A DNA stretch of 64,000 nt from Dehalococcoidia bacterium. GTDB lineage: Bacteria > Chloroflexota > Dehalococcoidia > DSTF01 > JACRBR01. Shown in pieces: positions 50,239 to 60,054 of the stretch (its first letter is position 1; every line of letters begins with the position of its first letter). The notes beneath the pieces are model-generated. The model searched no databases. It worked only from the letters and a program-made list of their open reading frames with translations, and was not told the DNA's origin. The translations under genes and the position numbers were made by a program. The stretch lies in NCBI GenBank assembly GCA_021462855.1, contig JAJTXQ010000067.1, positions 66,860-130,859 on the forward strand, in the 5' to 3' direction.

Positions 50239-51090
50239 ATGACCGAGGGGTGGGTCGACTACCTGACGGGGCCATACGGGTTCGCATTTGCGTTCGCGGC
50301 GGGCGTGCTCTCGTTCCTCTCACCGTGCGTGCTGCCGCTCGTGCCGGCATACATCGCGCACCTGACGGGGACGACGGCGACGCTCCAGCCGGGCGAGGGC
50401 GACCGCCGCCGGGCGGTCACGCACGCCGCGGTGTTCGTGCTCGGCTTCACCGTGGTGTTCACGTTCATCGGCGCGTCTGTGGGGCTGATCGGCGCGCTGA
50501 TCAGCGAGGACTCGAGCTACGCGATCCGGGACCAGTTGCCACTGATGGCGAAGATCGCCGGCGTGTTCCTGGTCATCATGGGGTTGAACCTTGTGGGCGT
50601 GATCCGGATCCCGTGGCTGTACCGGACTTACTCGATCGATGCGTTCAGCGCCCCGGTGCCGGCGGCCGTATCCGTGGGCGGCGGCGGCACGGCGACGATG
50701 GCGATGGGCGGCGGTGGCGGCATGCGCGGCGTGCTGGCCGGGCTGCCGTACGTGAAGTCGCTCGGTGTCGGGGCGGCGTTTGCGGTGGGTTGGACGCCGT
50801 GCATCGGGCCGGTGCTGGGTGCGATCCTGACGCTGTCCGCCACGACGAGCGATGTCGCGCAGGGCGCGTATCTGCTGCTCGTGTACTCGCTCGGGCTCGG
50901 GCTGCCGTTCATCATCACGGGGCTCGCGGTCGTGCCGGTGACGGCGTTTCTGCGCCGCATCCGCGGGGCGATGCCGGTGATCGAGATCGTGACGGGCGTG
51001 CTGGTGATCGCCGTGGGCGCGCTCATCTTCCTCGACGAGCTGACGATCTTCAACCGCTACTTCGACTTCTTCGGCCTGAGCCAGATTTAG
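50239..51090 (+). CDS. ccdA: Cytochrome c biogenesis/thiol transfer protein CcdA
   Basis: The 283-residue membrane protein with six to seven helices carries the two family proline-cysteine motifs, FLSPCVLPLVPAY and VGWTPCIGPVLGA. It moves reducing equivalents from cytoplasmic thioredoxin to the outside for cytochrome c maturation or disulfide reduction. A Gly/Ala-rich loop (residues about 145-165) is longer than usual. No thioredoxin-like partner or cytochrome gene is adjacent. Confidence 0.92.
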   Translation: MTEGWVDYLTGPYGFAFAFAAGVLSFLSPCVLPLVPAYIAHLTGTTATLQPGEGDRRRAVTHAAVFVLGFTVVFTFIGASVGLIGALISEDSSYAIRDQLPLMAKIAGVFLVIMGLNLVGVIRIPWLYRTYSIDAFSAPVPAAVSVGGGGTATMAMGGGGGMRGVLAGLPYVKSLGVGAAFAVGWTPCIGPVLGAILTLSATTSDVAQGAYLLLVYSLGLGLPFIITGLAVVPVTAFLRRIRGAMPVIEIVTGVLVIAVGALIFLDELTIFNRYFDFFGLSQI

Positions 51091-51113
51091 GCCGGCCCGG
51101 GCTCGCGCGGCGG

Positions 51114-51119
51114 TAGACT
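51114..51119 (+). promoter_or_regulatory. Candidate -10 element TAGACT, leaderless rarA
   Basis: TAGACT ends five bases before the rarA ATG with no ribosome site, so transcription would start at or near the initiation codon. Confidence 0.4.
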
Positions 51120-51124
51120 GAGCG

Positions 51125-52498
51125 ATGCCACGCCGCACGACCGCGCCCCGCGCACCGGCCTCCTTGCCGATTGATGACGCCAACCCGCCGGCATCGGCGC
51201 CGCTCGCCGCGCGGATGCGGCCGCGGACGCTCGACGAGTACGTCGGGCAACAGCACCTGGTCGGGGACGGGAAGATCCTGCGGCGGCTCGCTGATTCGGG
51301 CAACCTGCCTTCGATGATCCTCTGGGGGCCGCCGGGGACGGGGAAGACGACGCTGGCGCGGATCCTGGCGGAGATGGCGCGGGCGACGTTCATGCCGGTG
51401 TCGGCGGTCTCCGCGGGTGTCGCCGACCTGCGCCGCATCGTCGCGGACGCGCGCGAGCACGCGGCAGGCGGCGGCGGGCGGACGGTGCTGTTCATCGACG
51501 AGATCCACCGGTTCAACAAGGCGCAGCAGGACGCGATCCTGCCGGTGGTCGAGGACGGCACGGTGACGCTGATCGGCGCCACGACGGAGAACCCGTCATT
51601 CGAGGTGATCGGCCCGCTGCTGTCGCGCTCGCGCGTGTTCGCGCTGAAACAGCTCGAACCGGAGGACATCGACCGGATCCTGCGGAACGCGTTGAGCGAC
51701 GGGGAACGCGGGCTGGGCGCGGCCGGCGTTGCCGTGGACGATGATGCGGTTGCGGCGCTGGCGGCCTCGACCGGCGGCGACGCCCGCATCGCGCTGAACG
51801 CGATCGAGGCGGCGGTGGGCGCGGCGCGCGAGCGGGACGGCAAGGCACCCCGCGTGGGCACGCACGACATCGAGGAGGCGCTGCAGCACCGGACGTACCT
51901 GTACGACCGGCAGGGCGACGCGCACTACGACACGATCTCGGCCTTCATCAAGTCGTTGCGCGGCTCCGACCCGGACGCGGCGCTGTACTGGCTCGCCCGG
52001 ATGATCGAGGCGGGCGAAGACCCGCTGTTCATCGTGCGGCGGATGGTCATCCTGGCGTCGGAGGACGTAGGGCTCGCTGACCCGATGGCGATGGTCGTCG
52101 CGACGGCGTGCCAGCAGGCGGTGCACTTCATCGGCATGCCGGAGGGGTTCTACCCGATGGCGGAGACGGCGCTGTACCTGGCGCTGGCGCCCAAGAGCAG
52201 CAGCGCCGGCAGCGCGTACGCGGCCGCGCTGCGCGATGTGGAGGGCACGCGGAACGACCCGGTGCCGCTGCACCTGAGAAATGCCGTCACGGGGCTGATG
52301 CGCCAGATGGGCTACGGCAAGGGCTACAAGTACGCGCACGACTACGAGGGCGCCGTCATCGACCAGCAGCACTTGCCCGACCGCGTGGCGGGCCACCGCT
52401 ACTATCGCGCCGGCGACCTGGGGTGGGAGGGCCGGCGCAAGCGCGAGCGCGAGGACGCCGGTCCGGAAAAGAAACGCCCGGCGCGCGACCCGGAGTAG
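51125..52498 (+). CDS. rarA: Replication-associated recombination protein A (AAA+ ATPase)
   Basis: The 457-residue clamp-loader-like ATPase acts at stalled replication forks. It has YVGQQHLVGDGKILRRL, Walker A GPPGTGKTTLA, Walker B VLFIDEIHRFNKAQQD, sensor GATTENPSFEV and the C-terminal MgsA tetramer region with YGKGYKYAHDYEGAV. Length and order match RarA/MgsA. The N-terminal 30 residues and the tail are disordered. It ends at a strong terminator. Confidence 0.96.
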   Translation: MPRRTTAPRAPASLPIDDANPPASAPLAARMRPRTLDEYVGQQHLVGDGKILRRLADSGNLPSMILWGPPGTGKTTLARILAEMARATFMPVSAVSAGVADLRRIVADAREHAAGGGGRTVLFIDEIHRFNKAQQDAILPVVEDGTVTLIGATTENPSFEVIGPLLSRSRVFALKQLEPEDIDRILRNALSDGERGLGAAGVAVDDDAVAALAASTGGDARIALNAIEAAVGAARERDGKAPRVGTHDIEEALQHRTYLYDRQGDAHYDTISAFIKSLRGSDPDAALYWLARMIEAGEDPLFIVRRMVILASEDVGLADPMAMVVATACQQAVHFIGMPEGFYPMAETALYLALAPKSSSAGSAYAAALRDVEGTRNDPVPLHLRNAVTGLMRQMGYGKGYKYAHDYEGAVIDQQHLPDRVAGHRYYRAGDLGWEGRRKREREDAGPEKKRPARDPE

Positions 52499-52509
52499 CG
52501 CGGCAAAGG

Positions 52510-52541
52510 AGAGAGCCCGCCGGTGCGGCGGGCTCTCTTGT
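52510..52541. terminator. Bidirectional terminator between rarA and htpX
   Basis: A 12-bp stem (AGAGAGCCCGCC and complement) with a five-base loop is followed by TTGT. Confidence 0.78.
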
Positions 52542-52558
52542 CGTTCGTGCGGTGTGGT

Positions 52559-53425
52559 TCAGTAGCCGCCGCGCGCCATGCGGCGCAGGCGGGCGACGCG
52601 CTCCTCGATCGGCGGGTGGGTACTGAACAGGCGCGACATGCCCTGGCGGCTGAACGCCGCCAGCGGGTTGACGATGTACATGTGCGCGGCTGCCGGGTTG
52701 ACCTGCATCGGCCGCATGGTGGCGCCCCGCTCGAGCTTCTCCAGCGCGTCGGCGAGGGCGTCCGGGTCGTGCGTGACCTTCGCGCCGGTGCGGTCGGCCT
52801 CGTACTCGCGGGTGCGGGAGATGGCGAGCTGGATGACCGTCGCGGCGATCGGCATGAGGATGATCGCGACGAGCATGAAGATGGGGTTCGGCTGGTCGTC
52901 ATCGCCGCCGCCGAATCCGCCGAAGATCATGCGCCACTGCAGGACGTTGGCGATCATGGCGATCGCGCCGGCGAACACGGCGACGACCGCGCCGATGAGG
53001 ATGTCGCGATTGCCGACGTGGCCGAGCTCGTGCGCCATCACGCCTTTGAGCTCACGGTCGTCCAGCAGGTCCATGATGCCCGTGGTTGCGGCGACGACGG
53101 CGTGCTTCGGGTTGCGGCCGGTGGCGAAGGCGTTCGGCGACGGGTTATCGACGATGTAGACCTTCGGCTTCGGCAGGCTCGTGAGCGACGTCACCTCGTC
53201 GACGATGCGATGCAGGCGCGGCGCTTCCTGCGGGCTGACTTCGCGCGCATGCGCCATGCGCAGCGCCAGCGCGTCGGACTTCCAGTAGGCGAAGATGTTG
53301 ATCGCCCCGGCGATCACCAGGAACAGGATGACCCCTGCCCATCCCCCGAGGAACAGATACCCCAGCCCCGCCAGGAGGCCAGTGAGCACTCCCATCAGCA
53401 GCAGAGTCTTGGCGGTTGCTCCCAT
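52559..53425 (-). CDS. htpX: Membrane zinc metalloprotease HtpX
   Basis: The 288-residue M48 protease degrades misfolded membrane proteins. Two helices (residues 8-28 and 32-50) precede PSPNAFATGRNPKH and the zinc motif MAHELGHVGNRD, a third Glu ligand stands in REYEADRTGA, and STHPPIEERVARL closes the domain. Length matches the family. It probably belongs to envelope stress control. It is transcribed leftward from the NYN-domain gene region. Confidence 0.95.
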   Translation of the reverse strand: MGATAKTLLLMGVLTGLLAGLGYLFLGGWAGVILFLVIAGAINIFAYWKSDALALRMAHAREVSPQEAPRLHRIVDEVTSLTSLPKPKVYIVDNPSPNAFATGRNPKHAVVAATTGIMDLLDDRELKGVMAHELGHVGNRDILIGAVVAVFAGAIAMIANVLQWRMIFGGFGGGDDDQPNPIFMLVAIILMPIAATVIQLAISRTREYEADRTGAKVTHDPDALADALEKLERGATMRPMQVNPAAAHMYIVNPLAAFSRQGMSRLFSTHPPIEERVARLRRMARGGY

Positions 53426-53616
53426 TTGTCAGTAACCCTCTTTCTCAGGCGGCCTGTCCAGCGCGCGGCCGTCAATCCAGTGTAACAGGATACGCAGGCG
53501 GCCCCGCCGCGAGATGCAAGCGCCGGCGGCGCGGCAGCCGCGGGGTTTCGCCGATCGGCGCTGGCGGCGCGAGGTGTTAGCATGGCGCCGGTAGTTCCTG
53601 CGGGAAAGGAGGGAAG

Positions 53617-54522
53617 ATGCAGGGAGCAGGAACGGGAGAAGTTGGCCTGTTCATCGATCTTGAGAACATCCGCTACAGCTTTTTGAACGTGTACCAGATC
53701 GAACCAAACGTCTCAGCTTTTATCGAGAAGGCAAGGAAACACGGCCGGGTATCTGTAGCGATGGCATATGCGGACTTCAACGAGCACCCGCAGTGGGTGC
53801 GTCGCGGCCTCGACGTTGCCGGGATCACGGCACGCGATGTGCCGGTGCGGCGATTCGTCCGCGAGGGTCAGGAGCGGCTGAAGAGCTCGGCCGACCTGCA
53901 CATGCTCATGGACATCATGGAGACGGCGCTCGACCGCCCGCAGGTGGGCACGTACGTGCTGATGACGGGTGACTCGGACTACATCCGGGTGATCACGTGG
54001 ATCAAGAACCGTTTCGACAAGCGCGTGATCATCTCGGGCGTGCCGGGGACGATCAGCGCGGACCTCGTCGCCGCCGCGGGGGAGGCCGATCACCTGGAGG
54101 CGGGCCAGGGGTTCACCAGCGATTCGCTGATCACGTCGGTCGAGGCGATCGCGCTCATGGTGAAGCGCTGCGTGCCGCCGACGGGGTTCTGGACGATCAG
54201 GCTGATCGACCAGTGGTCGCGTGACAGCCGGAACGGGGTGCCGGGGAGCGACCCCGACAAGTCGAACGCCATCTCGTACATGCTGCGCAACGGGCTGATG
54301 CGCCGGTACAAGACCGTGACCGATGTGCGCGAGGTGACGATCAGCGAGCTGAACGAGTGCCACCCGATGGTGCGCCGGTTCATCATCTCGTCGGGGCTGG
54401 AATTCGATCCATTGCCCGTGCGATGCGTCGAATGCAACACGCGGAACGTCGCCGAGACGCCGCAGTGCGCCGAGTGCGGGTGCACGATCGCTCCGGCCGA
54501 TTGGGGCGAGCAGCCGGCATAG
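53617..54522 (+). CDS. NYN-domain (LabA-type) ribonuclease-like protein with zinc ribbon
   Basis: The 301-residue protein has a NYN/PIN-like nuclease domain with conserved acidic residues: GLFIDLENIRYSF, SADLHMLMDIMETAL and VLMTGDSDYIRVITW. A winged-helix-like middle (SNAISYMLRNGLMRRYK) follows, then a C-terminal zinc ribbon (CVECN and CAECG). These proteins are thought to process RNA. AAAGGAGGGAAG precedes the ATG. A long hairpin follows. Confidence 0.88.
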   Translation: MQGAGTGEVGLFIDLENIRYSFLNVYQIEPNVSAFIEKARKHGRVSVAMAYADFNEHPQWVRRGLDVAGITARDVPVRRFVREGQERLKSSADLHMLMDIMETALDRPQVGTYVLMTGDSDYIRVITWIKNRFDKRVIISGVPGTISADLVAAAGEADHLEAGQGFTSDSLITSVEAIALMVKRCVPPTGFWTIRLIDQWSRDSRNGVPGSDPDKSNAISYMLRNGLMRRYKTVTDVREVTISELNECHPMVRRFIISSGLEFDPLPVRCVECNTRNVAETPQCAECGCTIAPADWGEQPA

Positions 54523-54560
54523 GCAGGGCGAGGAACCTCGACCACAGGGAACTACCAAGC

Positions 54561-54591
54561 GGAGGCGCCGCCCGGTCCGGGCGGCGCCTCC
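54561..54591. terminator. Long perfect hairpin between convergent genes
   Basis: A 13- to 14-bp perfect stem (GGAGGCGCCGCCC and complement) lies between the NYN and beta-helix genes. No T run follows, so termination would rely on the stem or Rho. Confidence 0.6.
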
Positions 54592-54612
54592 GATGTCTGC
54601 CGATGTCGCGTC

Positions 54613-56766
54613 CTAGCTGCGCCGGCGCCGCGATGCGGTCGCGATGCCGGCGGCGGTGACGAGTCCGCTCAACGCTGCGAGCGCCAGCACGACCATCGCA
54701 AGCTGCGGGCCGCGCCCGCCCGGGCCGGAACCGGTGTTGGGCGCGCCGACCCCCTCGGGCGCTACGCCGCCGCCGGGGGGCGTTGGCGCCGGTGCAGGCG
54801 GCTCTGCCGGTTCGGTCGGCGACGGCGGTTCGGCCGTGGGCTGCGGCACGGACGTTGCGCCCGGCCGCGGCGCGGTGATGTCTCCGCCGCCGCCGCCTTC
54901 CACGGGAGTGCTCGTGGCGGTGGCCGTGGCCGTAGCCGTGGCCGTTGCGGTTGGCGGGGCGCCGTCGGATTCGCCTTCGAAGGCGCCGATGTCGCATGCC
55001 GGGCCGACGGGGCGGGTTACGAAGCGCTGGTCTCCCACGGGGCACCACTCGGTATTGGCCGCATCGATCGCGGGGCTGCCAGCGAGGAGGGCGTGCGTGT
55101 ACGTAGGCCCGGTGTTGTCCGCGAGAGCGCCGAGCAGCGGGTCGGTGTTGCTCATGTCCCCGCTGCCGTCGAGTTCGCAACTCGCGTGGCTGTCGATGTT
55201 GATTTCGAGGGAGGTGATACCCGGATCGGGCGCCTCGACGTCGCTGCTGCAGTTTTCGGGCGAGCCCGCGATGATCGTGTTTGCCGCGGACATTGTTCCC
55301 TCGTTGAAGATCTGGTCGCCCAACCCGTCCGCGGTGTTGTTGGCGATGGTCGCGTGCGTAATCTCCATGTCATCCTGGTTGAAGATGCCGCCGCCATGAG
55401 CGTTCGTCTGGTTGCCGCTCACCGTGCTGTTGATCAGCGCCAATACTCCGTCGCTCCAGATGCCGCCGCCGCCGTTGTGATCATCCACGACGGGCTCGGC
55501 AACGTTTCCGCTGATCGTGGTCTCCTGGATGACCGCGTCCGCGCCCTCCCAGAACAGGCCGCCACCGTTGCCGTAGACCGTGTTCCCGCTGATGGTGGAT
55601 CTCGCGATAACCAGCGAGTCCTTGCTGCTTGAGATGCCGCCGCCCACCGCCATATCGCCGGGGGCATTGCCTGCCTGGTTGTCGGTGATCTCGCTCGCCG
55701 TGATGGTCGTGGTGCCCACGCCGCAGCAGTCGTAGATGCCGCCGCCTTCCGTCGCCGCCCTGTTGCCCGAGATCTCGGAGTACTCAATGACCAGGTCAAA
55801 CGGCGCGTCGCCGTAGGAGGAGCAACACGACGAGATGCCGCCGCCCTCGACCCCGGCGACGTTGTCGCTGATCGAGCTGTAGGAGATGTTGATCAGCGTG
55901 CTCACGGTGTCGTCGGTGCAGCAGTAGTAGATGCCGCCGCCGCCATTGGCCGCGGTGTTGTCCGACACGCTGCTGTCGGTGATTGTCAGTTGCAGCGGGC
56001 CGCAGCAATGGAAGATGCCGCCGCCCTGGTCGCCAGCTTCGTTGTGCTCCACCGCGCTGAGGTCGATGACGAACGTAGCGCCACTGCAACACGACCAGAT
56101 GCCGCCGCCCTGGTCCCCGGCCGTGTTGTTGGAGACGATGCTATCCGTCATCTGGATGTCGCTGGCTTCGATGCCGCCGCCTTCGAAGGTGCTGTTGTTG
56201 AATGTCACCTCGCTGGCGGTCAGCGTCACCGCGCCAGTGCTCCAGATGCCGCCGCCGCCGTTGGCCGTCGCGTTTTCCGTGACGGTGACATCGTCCATCG
56301 TCAGCACGCCGGTTACGCCCCGGATCCCGCCGCCATCCTCGCCGGCCGGCGTCTGGCCGTCGCGGATCGTCAACCCCTCGAGCGTCAGCTCGACCCCGGG
56401 CGCGACGTCGAGCACACGGTCGATCCCGTCTGCATCGATGATGCTGATGCCCGAGCCGGCGCCATCGATCGTCAGGTCTGCGTCGACATCGAGGTCGCCG
56501 GTGGCGCCCGCGTTCTCGGCGGTACCGGCGATGGTCAATGTGTATGTGCCGGCCGGGAGGCTCACCGTGTCGCCGCTGCCTGCCGCGTTGACCGCCTCGC
56601 GCAGGGAGCAGTCGGCGTCACAGGTGCCATCGTTCGTGTCAGCCGTCTTGGTGACGGTGAGCGTCGCCGCCTCGGCGGGGCGTGACGGCGCCAGCGACGA
56701 TGTGAGGGCGACCATGACAATGGCCAGCGCGATCGCGCACCTCGTGATCCAACCGTTCGTGTCCAT
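54613..56766 (-). CDS. CSLREA-domain right-handed beta-helix surface protein with Cys-Cys rungs
   Basis: The 717-residue protein has a signal peptide, the CSLREA motif ([14 protein letters not shown] near residue 60) and about 14 parallel beta-helix rungs of the pectate-lyase or polymorphic-outer-membrane-protein type. Five consecutive rungs carry GGGI-x-x-C-C (WSCCSG, FHCCGP, YYCCTD, SSCCSS, YDCCGV). A Pro/Thr linker and a C-terminal hydrophobic helix with RRRRS follow, so it is anchored outside the cytoplasm. AGAGGAAACG precedes the ATG. It is divergent from an XRE regulator. Confidence 0.88.
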   Translation of the reverse strand: MDTNGWITRCAIALAIVMVALTSSLAPSRPAEAATLTVTKTADTNDGTCDADCSLREAVNAAGSGDTVSLPAGTYTLTIAGTAENAGATGDLDVDADLTIDGAGSGISIIDADGIDRVLDVAPGVELTLEGLTIRDGQTPAGEDGGGIRGVTGVLTMDDVTVTENATANGGGGIWSTGAVTLTASEVTFNNSTFEGGGIEASDIQMTDSIVSNNTAGDQGGGIWSCCSGATFVIDLSAVEHNEAGDQGGGIFHCCGPLQLTITDSSVSDNTAANGGGGIYYCCTDDTVSTLINISYSSISDNVAGVEGGGISSCCSSYGDAPFDLVIEYSEISGNRAATEGGGIYDCCGVGTTTITASEITDNQAGNAPGDMAVGGGISSSKDSLVIARSTISGNTVYGNGGGLFWEGADAVIQETTISGNVAEPVVDDHNGGGGIWSDGVLALINSTVSGNQTNAHGGGIFNQDDMEITHATIANNTADGLGDQIFNEGTMSAANTIIAGSPENCSSDVEAPDPGITSLEINIDSHASCELDGSGDMSNTDPLLGALADNTGPTYTHALLAGSPAIDAANTEWCPVGDQRFVTRPVGPACDIGAFEGESDGAPPTATATATATATATSTPVEGGGGGDITAPRPGATSVPQPTAEPPSPTEPAEPPAPAPTPPGGGVAPEGVGAPNTGSGPGGRGPQLAMVVLALAALSGLVTAAGIATASRRRRS

Positions 56767-56914
56767 CGTCGTTTCCTCTCTCGCCTCTCCAACGGCTCGC
56801 CGCCGCAATCGCCCCGCGCCCGATCCGCGCAGGCACGGGTATGCGCGCCGCCCGCGGCGGCGGCGCGACCCGATCTTCGGCGCACCCGCCCGAAGCCGGC
56901 AAGCGAGAATCGGC

Positions 56915-56920
56915 TACAAT
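56915..56920 (+). promoter_or_regulatory. Candidate -10 TACAAT, near-leaderless
   Basis: TACAAT ends nine bases before the ATG at 56930, so if that start is used the message is almost leaderless. Confidence 0.4.
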
Positions 56921-56929
56921 TTGTGTCCG

Positions 56930-57835
56930 ATGACAATCAGTGTCGCGGTGACAAGAAGCGGGGATCAGATGAACCAATTGCGCGAAGCACAGGACTGGCG
57001 CGGAGCGCTGCGGCAGCATCGCATTGCGCGCGGTCTCTCGCTGGCGGAGATTGCCCGCCGGTCCGGCGTGTCGCTTTCGGCGCTGAAGGCGTACGAGAGC
57101 GGCGATCGGCGCCCGAGCCGCAAGGCGCTGGATGCGGTCCTTGTGGCGATCGGGCTGAGCCACGACGACGGGAATCCGATCCTCGCCGGCGCGGGCTTTG
57201 CGATCGACTGGCGTGCCGTGCTCGAGCGGCGTTACCTCGCCGACATCGACGAGATCAAGTCGCAGGCGGATGCGACGCCCTGGCCGGTCTTCATCACAAA
57301 CCAGGGGTCGTACGTCGTGCACTGGAACCGCGGCTTCGAGCTCGTGTGGGACGTCGACGTCGAGCGCGAGTTTCCGGACGTGCTCTCGCGCAACCTGCTG
57401 TCCGGCGCGAGCCTCGCGCGTTTCACCCGCTGCATCGTCAACTACGAGGAGACGATGTCGTTCTTCATGGGGCTGCTGAAGGGCGATCCGCGAGCGCACC
57501 AGGACCTCGAACATCCCGCGCCGTGGAACGAAGCGGCCATGCAACGGCTGTTCGAGGGCGACCCGCAGGAACTCCGTCGGCTGATGGAAGCATGGGATCG
57601 CGCGGCGCCGATCCCGCACCGGATCCGGCACCAGTACAAGGTCGTGTGGCGGCACCATCCGACCGGGCGCGATCTGCGGTTCCTGGGGCAGCTGACGGTG
57701 TGCGACATCTGGAATGATCTGAACTGGCAGGAATGGACGCCGGCCGACAGCGAGACGTGGCTGTTCCTGGAATCGCTGCAGGCATCGCGACACGACCGCT
57801 CACGGAGTCGCGACGCCGACGCCGGCGCGACATAG
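56930..57835 (+). CDS. XRE-family regulator with MmyB-like ligand-binding domain
   Basis: The 301-residue protein has an N-terminal helix-turn-helix (LRQHRIARGLSLAEIARRSG, SLSALKAYESGDRRPSRKAL) and a PAS-like MmyB/MLTR ligand-binding domain: WPVFITNQGSYVVHWNRGFE, NLLSGASLARFTRCIVN and VVWRHHPTGRDLRFLGQLTV. Related regulators bind fatty acids or other lipids. ATG 56930 follows TACAAT closely; ATG 56969 would remove 13 residues and has a weak GGGG ribosome site. It is divergent from the beta-helix gene, a plausible target. Confidence 0.87.
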   Translation: MTISVAVTRSGDQMNQLREAQDWRGALRQHRIARGLSLAEIARRSGVSLSALKAYESGDRRPSRKALDAVLVAIGLSHDDGNPILAGAGFAIDWRAVLERRYLADIDEIKSQADATPWPVFITNQGSYVVHWNRGFELVWDVDVEREFPDVLSRNLLSGASLARFTRCIVNYEETMSFFMGLLKGDPRAHQDLEHPAPWNEAAMQRLFEGDPQELRRLMEAWDRAAPIPHRIRHQYKVVWRHHPTGRDLRFLGQLTVCDIWNDLNWQEWTPADSETWLFLESLQASRHDRSRSRDADAGAT

Positions 57836-57838
57836 CAG

Positions 57839-60022
57839 CTATCGGTGCGAGCGGCGGCGGGCGGCGCGGGACGGCGAACTGCCGCCATTGGCGCCGGAGA
57901 TGAGCGGCAGGCGGAGGACGCGGCGCCGCGTCTCGGCCTCGGTTGGCTCGGGGTATTGCACGCGCGGGTGGTAGACGGCGCGCATCGTCTGTTTGAACGA
58001 GTCGGCGACCGTGCGCAGGTCGCGAAGCGTCAGGTCGCGCTCGTCCATCTGGCCCTCGGCGACGCACTCGGCGATCACCTCCTCGACCAGCGCATCGATT
58101 CGCGGTGGTGAGCGGTCGGGGCTGCTGCGCACGACCGCCTCGGTGGAGTCGGCGAGCATGACGATCGCCGTCTCCTTCGACTGCGGCCGAGGCCCGGGGT
58201 ACTGGAAGCGCGCCGGGTCAATGTCGGGGTCGTCTTCGGCTGCCTTGCGGTAGAAGTATGCGACGAGCCGTGTGCCGTGGTGCTCGGGGATGAACGCGCG
58301 CACGCGCGTGGGGATGCGGGCGCGGCGGGGGAGCTCCATGCCGCCGCTGACGTGCTGCCGGATGGCGCGCGCGCTGGCCTCGGGCGACATCTCCTCGTGG
58401 GGGCTTTCGCCGGTCTGGTTCTCGATGTAGAGGCCCGGCTGCAGCACCTTGCCGATGTCGTGGTAGTAGCAGCCGACGCGCGTGAGCAGCGCGTCGGCGC
58501 CGACGAGGTCAGCCGCGCGCTCGGCGAGGTTGCCGACGATGACACTGTGGTGGAACGTGCCGGGCGCGTCGTCCTGCAGGCGGCGCATCAGCGGCGCGTT
58601 GAGCTGCGAGAGTTCCATGAGCTGGACGCGCGTGGTCACGCCGAACAGGAAGCCGACCGTGACGAAGGCGCCGGCGGCGAGCACGCCCGCGCTGACGCCG
58701 CCGATCGATGTCGTGAGCGCCATCCAGGCGACGTCCTCGGGTTCGCGGCCGGAGTCGATCAGCCACGTTGCGAGCAGCATGAGGAACGAGACGAGCGCGA
58801 CGGCGGCGCCGCCGGTGAGGAACAGGTTGAGGCGATCGGCGCGGTGCACGATGAACGCGCCGATCATGGGGCCGAGCGAGTAGACGAGCATGAGGCGGAA
58901 CGTGTCGATCGGTGTCACCGACGCGACGAGCGAGATGTCGGGCAGGATCGCGCTCACGAGGGCGACGAGCACGCCGATGACCGCCGCGACGACGACCGCG
59001 ACCTGCGTGTCGAGCAGCGCCGCGACGAGGATCGGCGCGGCGGCGAGCGGCAGGATGAACGCGAGGAAGTACCGATCTTCGTCCGGGATCACGAGCGGCA
59101 CGTAGAACTTCGCGGCGAGCAGCGGCAGCGCGATCACGAGCGCCAGGCTGATGAGGTGGCGTTCGGAGTTTACGCCGCCCGGCTGGGTGACGAAGAGGAA
59201 CCCGGCTACGGCGGCGGCGGCGGCGGCGCAGATGATGGCGACGGCGACGACGTTGCGCCATTCGATGCTGCGTGACAGCAGCCCTGTCGCGCGGAGCTTC
59301 TCGATGGCGACCTGGTCGACTCGGGAGCCGGCGCTCAGGATCATGTCGCCGTTGTTGACGCTGACGCGCTCCGGCGGGACGGCGGCGCGCGCAGCCGCGC
59401 GGGCGTCCTCGGTGCGGGCGTCGTCGGTCGTGAGCGTGGTGACGATCAGCGGGCGCACGACCTCGCTGGTGAGCAGCGCCTCGTCTGCCACGAAGTCCAC
59501 GGAGACCAGCGAGTTCACGCCGTCCTTGGCCTGCGTCACCGCGGCGTCGTCGAGGGAGACGCCGAGCGATTCGTTGAGCACGCGCCGGCCCTCGGAGGCG
59601 ACGGCCTGCCAGCGGTCGGCCGGGAGGTTGATCGTGGTCTCGATGCTGCGCGGCGACAACTGGAGCGATGCGAGGGCGTCGCGCTTGCGGGCGTCGTCCG
59701 GGAGCGCACGGATCTGCGACACTCGCGCGGCGATGCGGTCGTACTCGGCGAGCTGGCGTGTCCGGACCGCGGGGTCGTACACGAGCGACGGCGGCACGGC
59801 GTTGGCCGCCTCGGCGCGGCGCTGGTCGGTGAGGAAGTCGCTCTCGAACGCCACGGAGCGGGGGGCGCGCACTGTGCGCGACGCCGTGTCTCCTTCACGG
59901 ACGGTGAACCGCTGAGGAAAGATCGGGAACAGCGCGATGACGAGGAGCGCGGCGAGCGCGACGCCGAAGACGATGGTTGAGACGAGGGTGATGGTGCGTT
60001 GCGGCGGCGCGCCGGGGAGCAT
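57839..60022 (-). CDS. pgpH: 7TM-HD cyclic di-AMP phosphodiesterase PgpH
   Basis: The 727-residue protein has an N-terminal helix, a 250-residue extracytoplasmic domain, seven membrane helices (about residues 260-470), and a cytoplasmic HD domain with FHHSVIVGNLAERAA, VGCYYHDIGKVLQPGLYIEN and PEHHGTRLVAYFY. The HD residues and order match PgpH, which hydrolyses c-di-AMP. GGAGG precedes the ATG. It is last in the tldD-to-pgpH operon, where gaps are short. Confidence 0.93.
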   Translation of the reverse strand: MLPGAPPQRTITLVSTIVFGVALAALLVIALFPIFPQRFTVREGDTASRTVRAPRSVAFESDFLTDQRRAEAANAVPPSLVYDPAVRTRQLAEYDRIAARVSQIRALPDDARKRDALASLQLSPRSIETTINLPADRWQAVASEGRRVLNESLGVSLDDAAVTQAKDGVNSLVSVDFVADEALLTSEVVRPLIVTTLTTDDARTEDARAAARAAVPPERVSVNNGDMILSAGSRVDQVAIEKLRATGLLSRSIEWRNVVAVAIICAAAAAAVAGFLFVTQPGGVNSERHLISLALVIALPLLAAKFYVPLVIPDEDRYFLAFILPLAAAPILVAALLDTQVAVVVAAVIGVLVALVSAILPDISLVASVTPIDTFRLMLVYSLGPMIGAFIVHRADRLNLFLTGGAAVALVSFLMLLATWLIDSGREPEDVAWMALTTSIGGVSAGVLAAGAFVTVGFLFGVTTRVQLMELSQLNAPLMRRLQDDAPGTFHHSVIVGNLAERAADLVGADALLTRVGCYYHDIGKVLQPGLYIENQTGESPHEEMSPEASARAIRQHVSGGMELPRRARIPTRVRAFIPEHHGTRLVAYFYRKAAEDDPDIDPARFQYPGPRPQSKETAIVMLADSTEAVVRSSPDRSPPRIDALVEEVIAECVAEGQMDERDLTLRDLRTVADSFKQTMRAVYHPRVQYPEPTEAETRRRVLRLPLISGANGGSSPSRAARRRSHR

Positions 60023-60054
60023 GGGCGACCCTCCGGCGACATGATATCAGGGCG

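Noticed and set aside
54613-56766. GGGI rung repeats considered as a CRISPR or DNA repeat array
   Set aside because: The periodicity is in the protein (beta-helix rungs), the DNA copies are divergent, and there are no spacers.
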